DNA of 64,000 nt from Terebella lapidaria (Eukaryota > Annelida > Polychaeta > Terebellida > Terebellidae): contig OX424562.1 in NCBI GenBank assembly GCA_949152475.1, forward strand, positions 41,526,157 through 41,590,156, given 5' to 3'. A program made the translations under genes and the position numbers. The notes beneath the pieces were generated by a model. The model was not told the DNA's origin and did no database searches. It saw only the letters and a program-made list of their open reading frames with translations. Positions 44,469 to 58,040 of this stretch are shown here, piece after piece; the first letter of the stretch is position 1; each line of letters begins with the position of its first letter.

Positions 44469-45260
44469 TTGGTACTTGTAGAGTCGTTATTATAACCTAA
44501 CTATGTCCTTCATCTCGATGGCATTTATTTTGGATATCACAGTGGGTGTCGCATGCGAGGCAAGAGAAGCTTACTCTTACTGGTACACCTGATCTCACAT
44601 TTGGCTTCGCCGGATGTCTGTGATATTCAAATTGCTCGGACCTTGATCACCAATTTAGAATTTTTGTCCAACCTTAACATACCGATTGTGTAAATTTTGT
44701 CCATGGATTTTGAGTTTAGTCTTGCGGATTGTTTGGTTTTTTGTATCATACTTGTCTTTTCAAGCATTCCATGAGTACAGTCCTGGCAGCTCCCATTATG
44801 ATATGAAGGAGAAAAGTGCCGAAATTTTTCTAAGTCAAAAATTTTTTTTTTTGCCTAGAAATGACTCAAAATGGATAGTAATGCGATTTGGGGCAAAAAA
44901 ATTTTTTTCCACCGACCCGCCAAAAATTCAAAATGGCCGCCACAGGCAGACCGGCGATTCAAGGGCAACAAAACTTACACACATCATAAAGGTACATAAG
45001 GGGAATCTTTTGAAACAATAATCTCTAAACTGATAAGACAGTTTTTGAGAAAATGGCCGCCAAAGTCCAAAATTGGCCATTTTTCGTCAAAAATGGCCGC
45101 CATTTTGAGAAAAATGCGAAAATAAAAAAAATAAAAAATAACCCCGTCTTGAAATATTTTTTAGGCATTTTTGTGCAAAATTTCAGGAAAAAATCCGCCT
45201 GTAAACTTTAAAGATAAATATGTGGACGGACGACGGACGCAACGCGACGGCAATAATAGT
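44469..45260. other. Penelope 3' region and inverted repeat arm
   Basis: 44469-44800 is non-coding 3' sequence of the Penelope copy. 44860-45260 (aatggccgccattttg, gtggacggacgacggacgc) is an inverse of sequence at 17870-18190, so the Penelope copy sits between oppositely oriented arms of this repeat family. Confidence 0.55.
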
Positions 45261-46304
45261 TTTATTAAACCTAAAACTGGAGATGAGATACTGAATACTG
45301 ACTGGTAGACTCCCTACCAGAGCCTGAGGCAAGATCAGTGGATCAAAATCAATAGAAACCTGTCCAGGACCTACCGAAAGAAATTGAAAAAATGTAGTAC
45401 GTACATATATATTATGATAAAAATGAGTTTAACTATTGCCACAAATTATCCACACATGCAGAAATATGGGTGCATTATGATTTGTCATTAGGTATATTTC
45501 TAGCACTATATAGAGCTCCAGCACGGGTAAAATTTATTTGAATTTTTGTATGTGTGATAATTTGTTATTGTAAGGTTTTAAACGTGTTTACACCGTTTTT
45601 TTCCCTGATATTTGATGATATTTGATGCTAAATGATGTCCTGATATACAGTAAGCCAAAAAAAAAGTATTCCAAAAAACCATGCTTGTGGTGTACTCATA
45701 GACATAATGGCCCAAGTATCATATCCTGCGGCTTCCTCTATATTCAATAAGGATTAAAAAGGTGCGAGACGGATTGAATGGTATGTTTTCAGTGGACGAG
45801 AAGTATTAAGGAGCAGTGTACGGTACTTGGGACGAAATGATAAATAATAATTCATAGTGAAATATTGAAACAATTCAACCCCAATGAATAATTCAAATGC
45901 AGTTCAACGCATAATATGCTCAATACGAGGAGCAAAAAAAATGCACAAAATCTTGTGCGGATTCTATGATTGGCTAAAATTATCATTGGGGTAAATTGCC
46001 ACCTTTTTTGTGATAGAAGTCTGAATTTTGGTACAGAGTTGCCGTTTGACTCCCATGTGAAGTATGGGAACATACATGCCAGGTTATAATACGATAGGCC
46101 TACCATTTAACATCGCGAAAATATCAACACAGAGTGAACAATTTTGAGAAGAAAAAAAACAGAGTAAGCCTATAATATGTCAGGTTTGTTTTATCGTGAA
46201 TACCCTCGGTATAATACAACGGCAGTATACCACGTATTGACGCTGCATACACATTTCACAATCAGATTCTGCATCTGATATGGGAAAAATACCTCTCAGT
46301 TGAG
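45261..46304. other. Intergenic with one MITE copy
   Basis: AT-rich. It includes the MITE-related segment at 45709-45840; the rest (for example 45960-46040) shares weak similarity with 660-720 in inverse. No gene is seen. Confidence 0.4.
45709..45840. mobile_element. Diverged copy of the 17264-17529 MITE interior
   Basis: The order of phrases (ggcccaagta, ttcaataaggattaaaaagg, gacggattgaatggtat, cagtggacgagaagtattaa, gtacttgggac) follows 17358-17490 closely. The terminal inverted repeats are not retained. Confidence 0.65.
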
Positions 46305-47090
46305 CGAGATTTGCACCAGTCGATAGTTGCGTCAGTGATCTTTGATAGTCTGATCAAGTTAGAGACCTTAATTTAGAGAAGAAGTTCAACACAGAGACAG
46401 GACGCAGCCAACAGCCACCAGAGTAAATCCGTCTTTAACAATGTTAAACCCGATCCACTGATTCGATTGAACCATTTCCAAGATTTCACCGGTACAAAAT
46501 ACTCAGATGGTGAACAGGAGCTGGCTCAGCACTTCTCATTAACGCCCGGAGAGGCACTAGACGGCTCGGGTGACTGGTCATTCTGCTAGTATGTCAGGTA
46601 TTGTGTGGTGGAGATGATATCCTCAGATATTTGAGGTTCTAGTGGATCACACTGGTCAATTACACATTGATTGATTTCTGCTCGTTTCCGAATGGTTCAG
46701 AGACAGACTGGGTCTCGTGATAGCTCTCATTTATCAGGATCACGCATTTTCAACAATCCAGTGAATAATATGTATTCAAATTATACTGGACTCAGCTAAT
46801 TCCTGGGAATTCTATTACTGTCTTTGACCAGCTGTTAATGGTACATTTTCTTTACCGTTATTTGATACTGTAAACTATCGAACTGATCCCACTTTTTATT
46901 GATCCCAGTTACTCGAGTGAGCACTTGACAAGGACTAAATACTAAGTAGAGGGTCGGGTTTCAAACCCATCAAAGTATCGTTAAATACGACGTGTGGTTA
47001 CTATTGAGGATGTTTATCCTCACGTGTTGGTCCCTCATACTCGTCTCTGAAATTACACATCCTTCTTTAAACTGGTAGTCGGTGCCTTTT

Positions 47091-48978
47091 TCTTCTTTTA
47101 TACGTATCCAGCCCTATAGGGGATATCCTCCAAAGTTCATCCGGCAATGTATAGCATACAGGTAGCACCTAATGATAATGAGAGTTTCGGACATGACCAT
47201 ACGCTGGCACGGCCTGGCCTCGTAGAACCACCATGATGGATCAATGACAAAGGAGAGTAAACCTCCTTGGGTCTCCAGCAATGCTAGATACCATCGCTAC
47301 TCCCTCAGGGTAGCTTGCCAGGTCGCTCAAGAACTTCCTCCGTTCGTCGCAGAGAGAGAGAGGTACACTGTCACTGGGCAAGGAAATTGTGTGATCTCTT
47401 CACTCGCAGTGCCATGTGGGGTCCGTGTCGCTCTTGTAGAACTTCACTCGGTTGCCCTGCAGGGTGTAGTTGGGATGATGTAGGTGAGATATATCTCATG
47501 CATGGCACCTAGACTATTACTCTTGTTGCCATGGAATCCCGATCCAATCAGGGCATAGGATGCTCGACATGCAGTACTTATGCAGTCACTGATAATCTTA
47601 GATGAGGCTCTATCTTAGGAGTACCTCCCTATACCAAGGTGCCGGCATGACTGGAAGATGGGCACCACTGTGTCTCCAAGCGTCCAAGTGTACTTCGGGT
47701 CCTTGTCTGATGGCTTGGCACTATCGTACACCAGGATCATGGAATTTGCAGGGTGAATGATGTACCGCTCATCTCGGGAATATTCCAGGACTATGTCGAA
47801 GAGAAGCTGGAGTTCGTCTTCAATATTGGTGACCACTAGCATGTCGTCTGCACAGGTGGGGGCGACCAGTCGGTACGGGCCTATCTTTATGCCGAGGCCA
47901 GACTAAAGAGCTGTGTTGAGTAGATCGTTGATCATTGCTTTGTAGTCATCGGTCGACCAGTGGCGGCCTTGGCCTATCGTACAGGAGTACCTCCCTATAC
48001 CAAGGTGCTGACATGACTGGAAGATGGGCACCACTGTGTCTCCAAGCGTCCAGGTGTACTTCGGGTCCTTGTCTGATGGCTTGGCACTATCGTACACCAG
48101 GATCATGGAATTTGCAGGGTGAATGATGTACTGCTCATCTCGGGAATATTCCAGGACTATGTCGAAGAGAAGCTGGAGTTCGTCTTCAATATTGGTGACC
48201 ACTAGCATGTCGTCTGCACAGGTGGGGGCGACCAGTTGGTACGGGCCTATCTTTATGCCGAGGCCAGACTAAAGAGCTGTATTGAGTAGATCGTTGATCA
48301 TTGCTTTGTAGTCATCGGTCGACCAGGGGCGGCCTTGGCCCACATCCTGGGAGAGCTTGACTGGTCTCCTACAACGCGGAGTCTGGTGAATAATTTGTCC
48401 AACATCGTCTCACTTACTTGGAAGCTGGTTGTCGTCCATTCCTAGTATATGTAGTTTCCTCAATAGGGAACCATGCCACACCATGTCGAACGCCCTCTGA
48501 ACATCAAGGGCTTGCAGCAAACGTAGGGAATTTCATGTCCTTGGACTTGGCAACTGCCTCAGTGAACATCAGGGAGCCCTGGGATGGGGAAATGCCCCGA
48601 CTGAATCGCACTTCTAGTCCGTTCTGACGCCTGGTAATGAGATGTTCATCCGGTGCCAGCAGTACGCGTTCAAGGATCTTGATGATCATGTGGATGAGGG
48701 TTATGCCTCGGTAGTTCGTTTGTGGGTGAGTCCTTCCACTTTTTTGGTATGGGTATCATGGTTCCAGAATGAGGTGGTTGGGGGATATATCGCAGGGCCA
48801 TCATGCTTTTGAGGAGTTTGGACAGATGTGCTGCTAACGCTGCCGCACCTAGATTGAAGTGCGCAGCCTGTAGATCTGACCGATCGGCCGCTTTACCGGA
48901 GTTCAGCTTGCGTATGACATTCAGACTCTCCTTCACTGGGATTGCGACGTGGTCACTAGATTCATACAGGGCTTTGGC
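47091..48978 (-). pseudogene. LINE reverse transcriptase relic inserted in copy 1
   Basis: Minus strand, in order: VIRKLNSGKAADRSDLQAAH, MIPIPKKWKDS, RGI and IKILERVLL frames, FSRGISPSQGSLMF, QRAFDMVWHGSLLRKLHILG, then CADDMLVVTNIEDEL (catalytic palm) and a short C-terminal part. Several frame changes and stops separate these pieces. The boundaries are inferred because the second duplication copy lacks the segment. Clade is uncertain; it is not the same family as the other two LINEs. Confidence 0.75.
47618..48349 (-). repeat. 366-bp tandem duplication inside the LINE relic
   Basis: gtacctccctatacc recurs at 47621 and 47987, a 366-bp period (122 codons, frame-preserving). The two units differ at only a handful of sites. 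Each encodes the catalytic CADD palm segment and the following STDDYKAMINDLLNTAL. The high identity contrasts with the decayed surroundings. Confidence 0.88.
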
Positions 48979-51115
48979 TTGAAGCCAGCACCATACTATC
49001 ATATAGAATTATAAGAAGCCTGATGTTCGTCTCTGTTGCTGCCATCGTGGATCCATTTTGAGTATGATGTCAGACTTGCATTAATACATTCCAATCGTTA
49101 ACCATTCCATACTTTTATGTGGCTTTTAAAAAATCTCCAGTTATAGCAACATAGTACATGTATAATATATGTAGGTAGTGCATAAGGTCTCTTAATCGCA
49201 TGTTCAGTGCTATACAATCATGAGGTTTTTGGTTGGGAACATTCGTTGTGTTTTGCTGTTAATGTACTTCCACATCCTTATTTCCTGAGAATGGTTTCAA
49301 ACTTGATGATCAATATCTCCTGGTTATGTGATGTTCGTTCAGGTGCAATTTGAGCGACATTCATGATGTAAATTACTGTTGAAATGCAAATCATGAGTTT
49401 TTGTCATTCCACGTATTCTGATTTGGGACAAATGCATGTGAATGAAGTAAAGGATTAATTGCCTCACGATCCATGAGTATGGCTCCATTACTCGTCCTCG
49501 TTGGCTTATGGTGTACACGAGATATCCACAACACTGTTTTATTGTGCGGTAATATTATCACATTTTGTACTCATTGATATTCGAATCACAGTATTCCATC
49601 ATTTGTAGTTTTGTAGTTCATGTCTACATGACTGTCATTAATGCCCAACATGACAAGCTGTTGTGTTATGATCAAACTTGTCTTTTGGGCTTTATCTTGT
49701 ATAATGCATCATATATCAGCAAATATATAGTTTTAAATATAAAACTATAGTCATGAATATACATTTCAGCATATATATTTTTTTGAGAAAAATTTACGAG
49801 AAATGACAATTCCATGTGTATTGAAATTTTCAGCAGTGGAATATATGTGTACACGCGATGTTGCGTAAGAGACGTCAGCACACAATCATTACTCGTGCTT
49901 AATCAATACTGCAATAAAGTGTATTGTTTTCAGATTATCCGTTTATATCGTGTAAAATTACATATTTCATTCCTAGGAAAATAAGAACACAAAAATAAAC
50001 ATATTAAAAACACATTATTATAAACACGAAACATATAAACTCACTTGTAACTATGGTTTAAATGTATGTCCTGTATAAACATTGATAGACACCTAATTCC
50101 AATTACCCAATTATTATTATACCCAATTATACGTGTTCTAGTATAATAATCTCATACACAATATGACGAATACGATTCTACTCAATATATATGAATACAA
50201 ATTAATACCGATAATTCTAATAACGATTCAATACCTTCAAATTCTATTATATACGACATTAAGTGGTAATTTTACTGGTATTTAAACTGATATACGATAT
50301 CTGCAAACTGACAGGATCGAAATATTTCACCGTTTTAATATCCTTAAATTATTGTTCTCGGCGAGATCCACAACGCTTTAATATCCTTAAATTATTGTTT
50401 TCGCGAGATCCACACAGTTCAGGATTGCATAATGAATTGCTTTATTTTTGCGAAGCTGTTGAGTGCCTTAAAGGGCATCAATTTATTTCATGTAATAGTT
50501 AATGTTTATTGACAAAACAGGTTGTTTATTTTGTCCAATTGTTTCAACAGATGCTCCGGCAACGTTCCAAATTTGAACTCCAGCATTGTGTGTATATTCT
50601 TTTGTTGTAGATTATTTCATAGCTGTGGTTCCCTCCGCAGTAATGATGGCGTTCATCCACGTTACTTCTCTCGTCTGTGATACTGCTATCTGTAATTTAC
50701 CACCTGTAGGCTACGGAGCATAATTAGAAACAATATTTTTTAGATTAAACTATTGCAATTTGTGGTCGATACTGGCGATATCAAGGGAACAAAGTTTTGA
50801 CAGTCACGGATTTATGTGTAGCTTAGCCACGAAACAAAACATGCACAAGAATTGATTTACCATAGACAAATCGGGTGATAAATACTCCTAAAGACGATGT
50901 AGTATAGACAGAAGAACACATCTTAACAGATAATTGTATGCCATGTTTTACGGAATATACTGGATATGTTATGTATATGCCTTTAACCTGGTTATATCGT
51001 CGTAATCATACTTTGGGAGTCACCCTGTAGCAGTTTGATTCCATTTCTGTAGAAAATAAGTTGGTGGAAAATTTGATGAACATGAAGAAACCTGACGAAC
51101 ACTGGAAACAATTTC

Positions 51116-51819
51116 ATTCGATTCTGGCCTTTTCAGGACACAGGACCATTCGCAGACCATACATCTGCTACTCACAGCTGCAGTAGCCACCAGCACACCT
51201 GATTTCCAGGCTAGCTTCAGGTGTACTATCCCAGTATCACGTGACCAGTCACGTGACCTCCAATGTTTTCCCTATACAATGCTCTTGAGTTGTATAATTA
51301 CTCCTACTGTATAATAACTAAAAATGGGCTCATACAATGTTGACGTATTTGTTTCAAGCTTACATGCAATTTTCTAAGAATATCCCATACCCTAATATAC
51401 GATTATTCCAGACTGAACTATCGATATATCATAGTTGTTGCTTCAGGTGACTTTCCTATTCAGCAATATTCATATATGTAAATTTTCATTGAAGTGCATA
51501 ATGTGGCCATTGATTTGAGGACATAATTGCGTCATGTGCCATAAATGTCATTAAATTTCCCCCTCCATATGTATTGAACTCGAGATATCCTCAGTACATG
51601 TCATCCATGGAACATGTTTCTGGATGTAGGGTATGTCAGGGGTTGGCTCACTTGTGTTAGGTAGCGTTGTTTTCAATGATTTTCTACAAAAATCTCTAGT
51701 ATCAGATTTGTGGGAAATGTGAAGAAACATTTTTATTCATGTGGGTAAATGAACATTCATGCTACCCACAAAAGATCAAACGGCCTGCAGTTTGATTTGA
51801 AAAAAAATCCTTGATGGGT
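51116..51819. other. Spacer between duplication copies
   Basis: AT-rich, no gene or repeat boundary recognised. Confidence 0.35.
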
Positions 51820-54800
51820 CCGAGTTTGCACCAGTCGAGAGGCGGCACATTGAACTTTAATAGTTTTATCAGGTTAGAGACTCTCATTTGGACAGGAAGT
51901 TCAGCAGAGAGACAGGAAGCAGCCAGCAGTCATCGCCGGATGTTCCCTTTAACAATGTTAAACCTGATCCACTGATTCTATTGAAAGATTTCTTCCGCAC
52001 CCAAAACTCGGATGGCGAACAGGAGCTGGCTCAGCACTTCTCAATACCGGACGGAGAGTGGCACTAGACGGCTCAGGTGACTGGTCATTCGGCTGGTATG
52101 TCAAGTATCGTGTGGTGGGGATGATATTCTCAGATATTTGAGGTTCTAGTGGATCACACTGGTCAATTACACATTGATTTCTGCTCTCTTACCAAATGAA
52201 CCAATTCTGAAGCAGACAAGAGTGTCATTCCACAGTCCATCTAGATACTAGTCATTCTAACTTCAATCTAGAAAACTGTGCATATTTTAATGTCATACAG
52301 TGGGATTTGAAATAGCAGACTTAATCCTGGTGACATAAGTGAAGTAGTTTCAATGTTTTCAATGTAAAGTATCACATAATTCTTTAAACTGGTAACAATT
52401 TTATCACTGGATTAAATTTAGCTCTCCAAAACGTCGTTCCGTATTACCTGCCTGAGGCCTACAATACAGAAAGTGTTGATGGGTCATGTGGCAGCTCTCA
52501 AAATATGATGTGTTATTGTCGGATAATCTTCAGTAATCTGGTGATAGGTGTACATTGTGTTCTGTCAACTCTAAATAATTGTTGAAAGATGATCAAACTG
52601 ATATGTATAATCCACGCTAACAAAGATAGGATCACTGACTATAACTCAAGTGAATCCATTTGAATCTTTGACCAGCTGTTAATGGTACATTTTCTTCACC
52701 GTTATTTGATCCTGTAAACTATCGAACTGATCCCGTATTTTATTGATCCCAGTTACTCGAATGAGCACTGGACAAGAACTAAATACTAAGTAGAGGGTCG
52801 GGTTTCAACCCGTTCCAAGTATCGCTAATTACGTGTGTGGTTATCTTTAGGATGTTCATTAAAATAGTTCATACTCGTCTGAAATTACAGATCCTTCTTT
52901 AAACTGGTGGTCGATTTCCACGCCAGCACCATACGAACAGGTAGAAATATAAGAGACCTTATGTTTTCCACTGCTTCCGACAATGTGGATTCATTTTCAG
53001 TATGATATAGGTTTACATCAATACATTCCAAACGTTAACCATTCCATAGTTTTGAATGTCTGTTTCAAAGTCTCAGATTATATGACAGATTAGGCTTACA
53101 TGTTGTGCATAGTTCTCTTACTTTGAAAATATTACGCGTGCATTTAAAAATGTTCACTGCCATACAGGGATCCCTCTTGTTGCTAACATCCGTTGTGTTT
53201 TGCTGTTAATGTACTTCCACACCTCTCTTTCCGGAGAACGATTTCAAACTTAATGATAAATATCTGATGCATTTCGAGCGATTTGGGACAAATGCTTGTG
53301 AATGTTGTTGGTGTTACCGGAATAATTGCCTCATGAGCCATTCTTTCATCGTAATTGTCTTGTAGTGTACCCGAGGTACAGACCACATTGTTCCATTGTT
53401 TGGTGATCTAGTCACATCCGCATTTATCCATGTCTTTCGATAATGGTTCGTAATCTTCCACCCAGTGTATGTTCCCAAGTCTGCGGAACTCTTACTTATG
53501 CCCAACATGCGAATATATGACAAACACTGCTGCTATGCTCACGTTTACCTTTCTGGGCTTTATATTGTGCAATGTATCATATATCAACATAAATATAACA
53601 TTTATATGACAATTCCAGGCATCTTTGTAATAAGATAATCAATAATATCTCGAAATTGTCAGCAGATAAATGGATACACACAGTCTTGTGTAAGAGACAC
53701 CAGCACACAATCAGTACTCGTGCATTATATATTTTTTGCAATAAGATTGTTTCCAGATTACATGTTTATACTGTACTCATTAGATATTTCATTCCCAAGA
53801 AAAAAACCAATAATGAAACACATGACCCTACTTGTGAATGAGGTTCAAATATCCTGCACAAACATTGATGGACACCTATTTCCAATTACCTGTTCAATCC
53901 TCCGTAAAATGTATTTGATAAATTTGACAATACTTTGAGGTCCATATTTAATGACTGATTTGTTTTCATTTTTACCTGAAAGTGATATGTTTTGCTAAGG
54001 GTATTAACATTAACTGCAATGGTTATATTTTTTATATTGCATGCATGTATATCACAATTGATTGAGTTATTTTTACTTTCAAATCAATCTCCATGCATAC
54101 AATTAAAAGATTCAATAACTTGTACTATGAGACCGGACCCTGTTTTGTTTGCTCGGAATACTTAATACTGGGTATTGATTCCACGTCTTGTACTGGTGGT
54201 AATAGATTGATACTTACACTGTACTATTTTACCTGTTGATTTAACTGACATGCGATATTTGGAAACCAGCAGAATCAAAATACTTCAATGTCAGTTCATA
54301 GAATGTCCTTGAACGAGTGTGCGTTGGGAGATCCAAACTCTCAGAAGTACAAAATTGACTGCTCCAACTTTTGAAGTACTGTAAAGCGCTCCGAAGCGCT
54401 TTTTTCATGTAAAAACTTGAATTTTCATTGACCAAAGAGTAGTTTTTAATATTTGAAATCTGAGGTGCACAGTTTAGATTGAATACTTTTTTGTTCAAAA
54501 TATTGTCATTTGTGGTCGATACCGGCGATGTTAATGGAACAAATATCTCGGCAGTCATGGATCCATTTGTAACTTAACCACGAGACAAACACACGTATAA
54601 GAATTCATTAGCCAGAGACAAATCAGGTAATAAATACTCCTAAAGACCATGTAGTATAGACAGAAGAACAGTTCATGTCGGGACTCTACTAAATGTTATA
54701 GCTGTGTAAAAGTGTATCCTGGATATGTTATGTATATGCCATTAACCCGGTTATATCGTGGCAATCATACTTTGTCAGTCGTCCTCTGGCAGCTTGGTTC

Positions 54801-54870
54801 CAGTTCTGTAGAAATTACGTGGACAGAAATATGATCAATGTGTAGAGACATGACAAACACTGGGAACATT
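51820..54870. repeat. Segmental duplication, copy 2
   Basis: Uninterrupted counterpart of 46305-51115. The empty site of the LINE relic is at about 52920-52926. A third partial match (ataattgcctcgtgaaccgtgaa) is visible at about 55040-55115, so there may have been more than two copies. The block also contains the dispersed fragment shared with 558-637. Confidence 0.83.
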
Positions 54871-56269
54871 ACAACTTCAATATCTGGTTATGTCACTGTG
54901 ACTAAGTGGTGTTTTTTCGTCTATATTACAAATATACAGTAGTATATCATCGTTCCACGACCCTTTTCCACGTTAGTTTAAGACTGTATGTAAATGATCT
55001 TTACACTGCAAAATCCTGAGAATGTTTTTGATACTCGAAGTCCTCTTTCATACCAAATACATGCGAATGTCAGTGGAGTTGGGAGAATAATTGCCTCGTG
55101 AACCGTGAATATGTAGCAATATAGTTAGTATAACATGATGGTGAAAAAAGTGTCACTGACCGTTTCGTGCCAAGTATATCATTTGTAAAACACAACAGCT
55201 TAATTTTATGGTAAAGGAATAAGAGCCATTCCACATAACTGATCATTCAATTTGAAGACTCCAGTATAGATTGATGATTGTAACATCTTAAGCTCGTGCA
55301 TAAAAATTGATCCCACTGAAACACTCACATGAACACCACACCATTGAAACAGAGAGTCAGTCAGTTGTTCTGTCCTACCCGTCACACCTGATGTAGCCAA
55401 TCGACCGCTGTATTACCCAGGCCCCAGTGGTATTAGGTTTAGTCATACAGAGTCAAGATCATTGATGTCACCCGATCGATGTTGCCAATCTCTGCCAGGC
55501 ATTGCATTTAACTATGGACGATAATCTAGCTGGCAATCTATGTATGGTTGTGTGTAGTTTATGCATGAAAATACCATTTGATCTCATCCATTGATTCTTT
55601 CAATGCATGGTGTAATATTGCGTGCCAATGATGAGATGGACCAGTTCATTGAGGAGAAGGCATGTCCACGACTGTATGTTGCTGACAATTGCCGTCTCAC
55701 AAAAATAAATAATTTGTGGCGAATACTGAGAACGTCATTGTCCATCATCGCTAATCAAATCTGCAGAAAGTAACGCTGGTGTGCATGAAAAATCATTATG
55801 CATTGCTTAAGGTGGATTCACACTATAGCGTTTGGGCCGACGTTTACCGACGTATTGGCAAACGCTGGTAAAAGTTGTTCAAAGTTGGTGGCACGTCTGT
55901 AAAAGTTTGTCTACGCCAGCCCTTATAGTGGGGCGGATAACGGAAAAGATGTTTACTTTTTGGAAGAAAGCATGAAAATTTGCATATAGAGGTTATAGGG
56001 CATGCTGATTTCATATCGATTAGGATACATTTGATCCGACACCTGTAACCTCTTCAAAATCCAAGATGGCCGCCATGACCGACGTAAATCAGGTATATAT
56101 CATAACTTGGTTCCAATGACGCTATGAAGATGAATTTGTTTCTATATATGTGTTTTCGATGGTGACGTATCTCATTTAGATGTTAGTTTACAATTTGGCG
56201 GCCATCTTAGGAGCGAAAATCAAATATGGCCGCTAAAATAAAATAAAACTGCTATAATCGGATAAACAT
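54871..56269. other. Intergenic, no gene seen
   Basis: Contains the partial third duplication match at about 55040-55115 and aagatggccgccat motifs at 56060-56230. No coding sequence is supported. Confidence 0.4.
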
Positions 56270-58040
56270 GATTTTTGCATACGAGAATCACACAGCATAT
56301 GATCCACAAAAGTCTTAGAACTTCATCCAAACAGGCTTTTGTTGAGTGCATGATAGCTCAATATGCACAATTAGACTTCAGCAGGTTGGAAATCTCGCAG
56401 ATTGTGTGGCCCAGATGGACTTGTCACTGTGTGTGGGACTACACAGACCTGCTGGTTGGAAACTGTCATCAGCCAGTCATCCAAATACCTCGATAGACGA
56501 ATACTGCAACTATGAGCCAGGTAGAAAGCAGATGGAAGACACATGTGAAATTGTGAATAGGTATATGGAGTGTGGACGAATTAAAAAATAGAGCTCGGGA
56601 CCGTCGGTAGCACCTCGAAGATGGATGGACTGAACTTTGGAGTACGCATCCTTCAAGTCGATTGACATCCTCCAATCGCCCCACAGAGAGACACCAGAAA
56701 TGAATGGGGACACTCCACAGGGAATCGTTCCTTGATCACTAACTGGGAAAACGGCTGAGGTCTCTGATCAACCGCCAACTGACAGTCAGCTTTGGAACCA
56801 CAAACAGCCGACTGCGGAAGCCGGGGATATCCTAGGCACAACCCCAGTGGCCTGCTCATCAGCATCCCAATGATGAGGTGATCGAGTATCTGAGATATTG
56901 CAGTGCCTGGAGTGTGGGAGACGAATGATATCAAGGAAGGGGAGAGGGCAGGAGTCTGACTGAATCGGATCTTGTGACATTTCTGGAGGATCGCCGTTAG
57001 AAATTTATCCTGGGATTATGTATCCAAAACATGTGAGTAAGGCTGAAGACAAGCTCCACTGGAGATACATCTTTATGTAAGGGTCACAGGAGCATCTGAA
57101 GCACACAAAAATCGAAACATCTGGCGAGCCGCCATCATGCCCATGAACTTCCTTAGCTTGGGTTGTACTTCGAGGTGTACGTCTCTGACAAGACTTTTCG
57201 GGATGATCGTCCTTTTCGGGATGGTGTCTTGAATTGGTCAGTGGGAATCGGAGACGGATATTTCTTAGCAACATGGCGTTCACCTGGTTTTGCCAGGCTG
57301 AGTTTGGCCTCCTGTGACATGGCTTGCCCAGCCTTAGAGAGGACGCTCCGAATTGAGCCCCGAAAACTGACGTCAACCCTGGCTTGGTTCAGGAAAGCTT
57401 CCAAAAGCTTGGAAGTTGACTCAAGGAACTTGCCACTCCATCTTGGACAATCTGACCAAGAGATTTGTTTACCAATGATAGTAAATGCTTCGTCTTGGCT
57501 AGATCAGTTCCTGGGATCTGGTCGGTGGGGTTCAGGTTGAAGTCCTCCAGGACAAGATGAGTGACCTTGCTGCTACGGATTCTACACTCCCAGTCCAACA
57601 TATTGGAAAGTAGCTGCACTCGGATGGGTTTAGCCTCCAAGTCCTCGAGATCTGACTCTGAGAGTAAAATCAGAATGCTCAAAGACTTAGCAAGAGCGAT
57701 GGATGAGATATCCTCATTCACACATCTGCCTCCATAGCACATGCCTGCTTGTTGAGGTAATAATATTCCAGAGACCCCTTGAACAAGCATTCCAGGCTTG
57801 CGGTTGTTCTGATGGGGTGATTTTCTTCTACCAAAGAACAAATGCTGAATATCCCTTCTGACCAAGAGAAGCGTACAAATGGTAGCGACGGATTTGCAGA
57901 GTCCAGGATTCTGTCACCCAATGAGCTGTAGTCAGTGGTCCCACCTCCGGTTTTGGTATTGGTCTGGAGAACACTCTAGGGGCCTGTTGCATTAAGATGA
58001 TGTTACCAACCAAGTCCTCATTAGGTTGGAGATTCCTCAT
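56270..58040 (-). pseudogene. Probable DIRS-like retrotransposon relic
   Basis: On the minus strand, pieces of protein-like sequence are scattered over frames: SLGQIVQDGVASSLSQLPSF, EAFLNQARVDVSFRGSIRSV, AMSQEAKLSLAKPGERHV, QPFSQLVIKERFPVE and GDWRMSIDLKDAYSKV at about 56636-56680. The last resembles the reverse transcriptase box of DIRS-type elements (WxxSIDLKDAY). Many stops and shifts show it is dead. No tyrosine recombinase part is seen, so the class is an inference; a different LTR-type element is possible. Confidence 0.45.

Larger units (their letters stand above)
46305..51115. repeat. Segmental duplication, copy 1 (interrupted by a LINE relic)
   Basis: Collinear with 51820-54870 over many blocks: ttgcaccagtcga, ttaacaatgttaaac, gaacaggagctggctcagca, gttactcgagtgagcac, gtgttttgctgttaatgtac, gtagtatagacagaagaaca and tggatatgttatgtatatgc. 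Copy 1 carries 1.9 kb extra (47091-48978), a LINE relic. Divergence is substantial, so the duplication is old. No ORF is conserved between copies. Confidence 0.85.
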
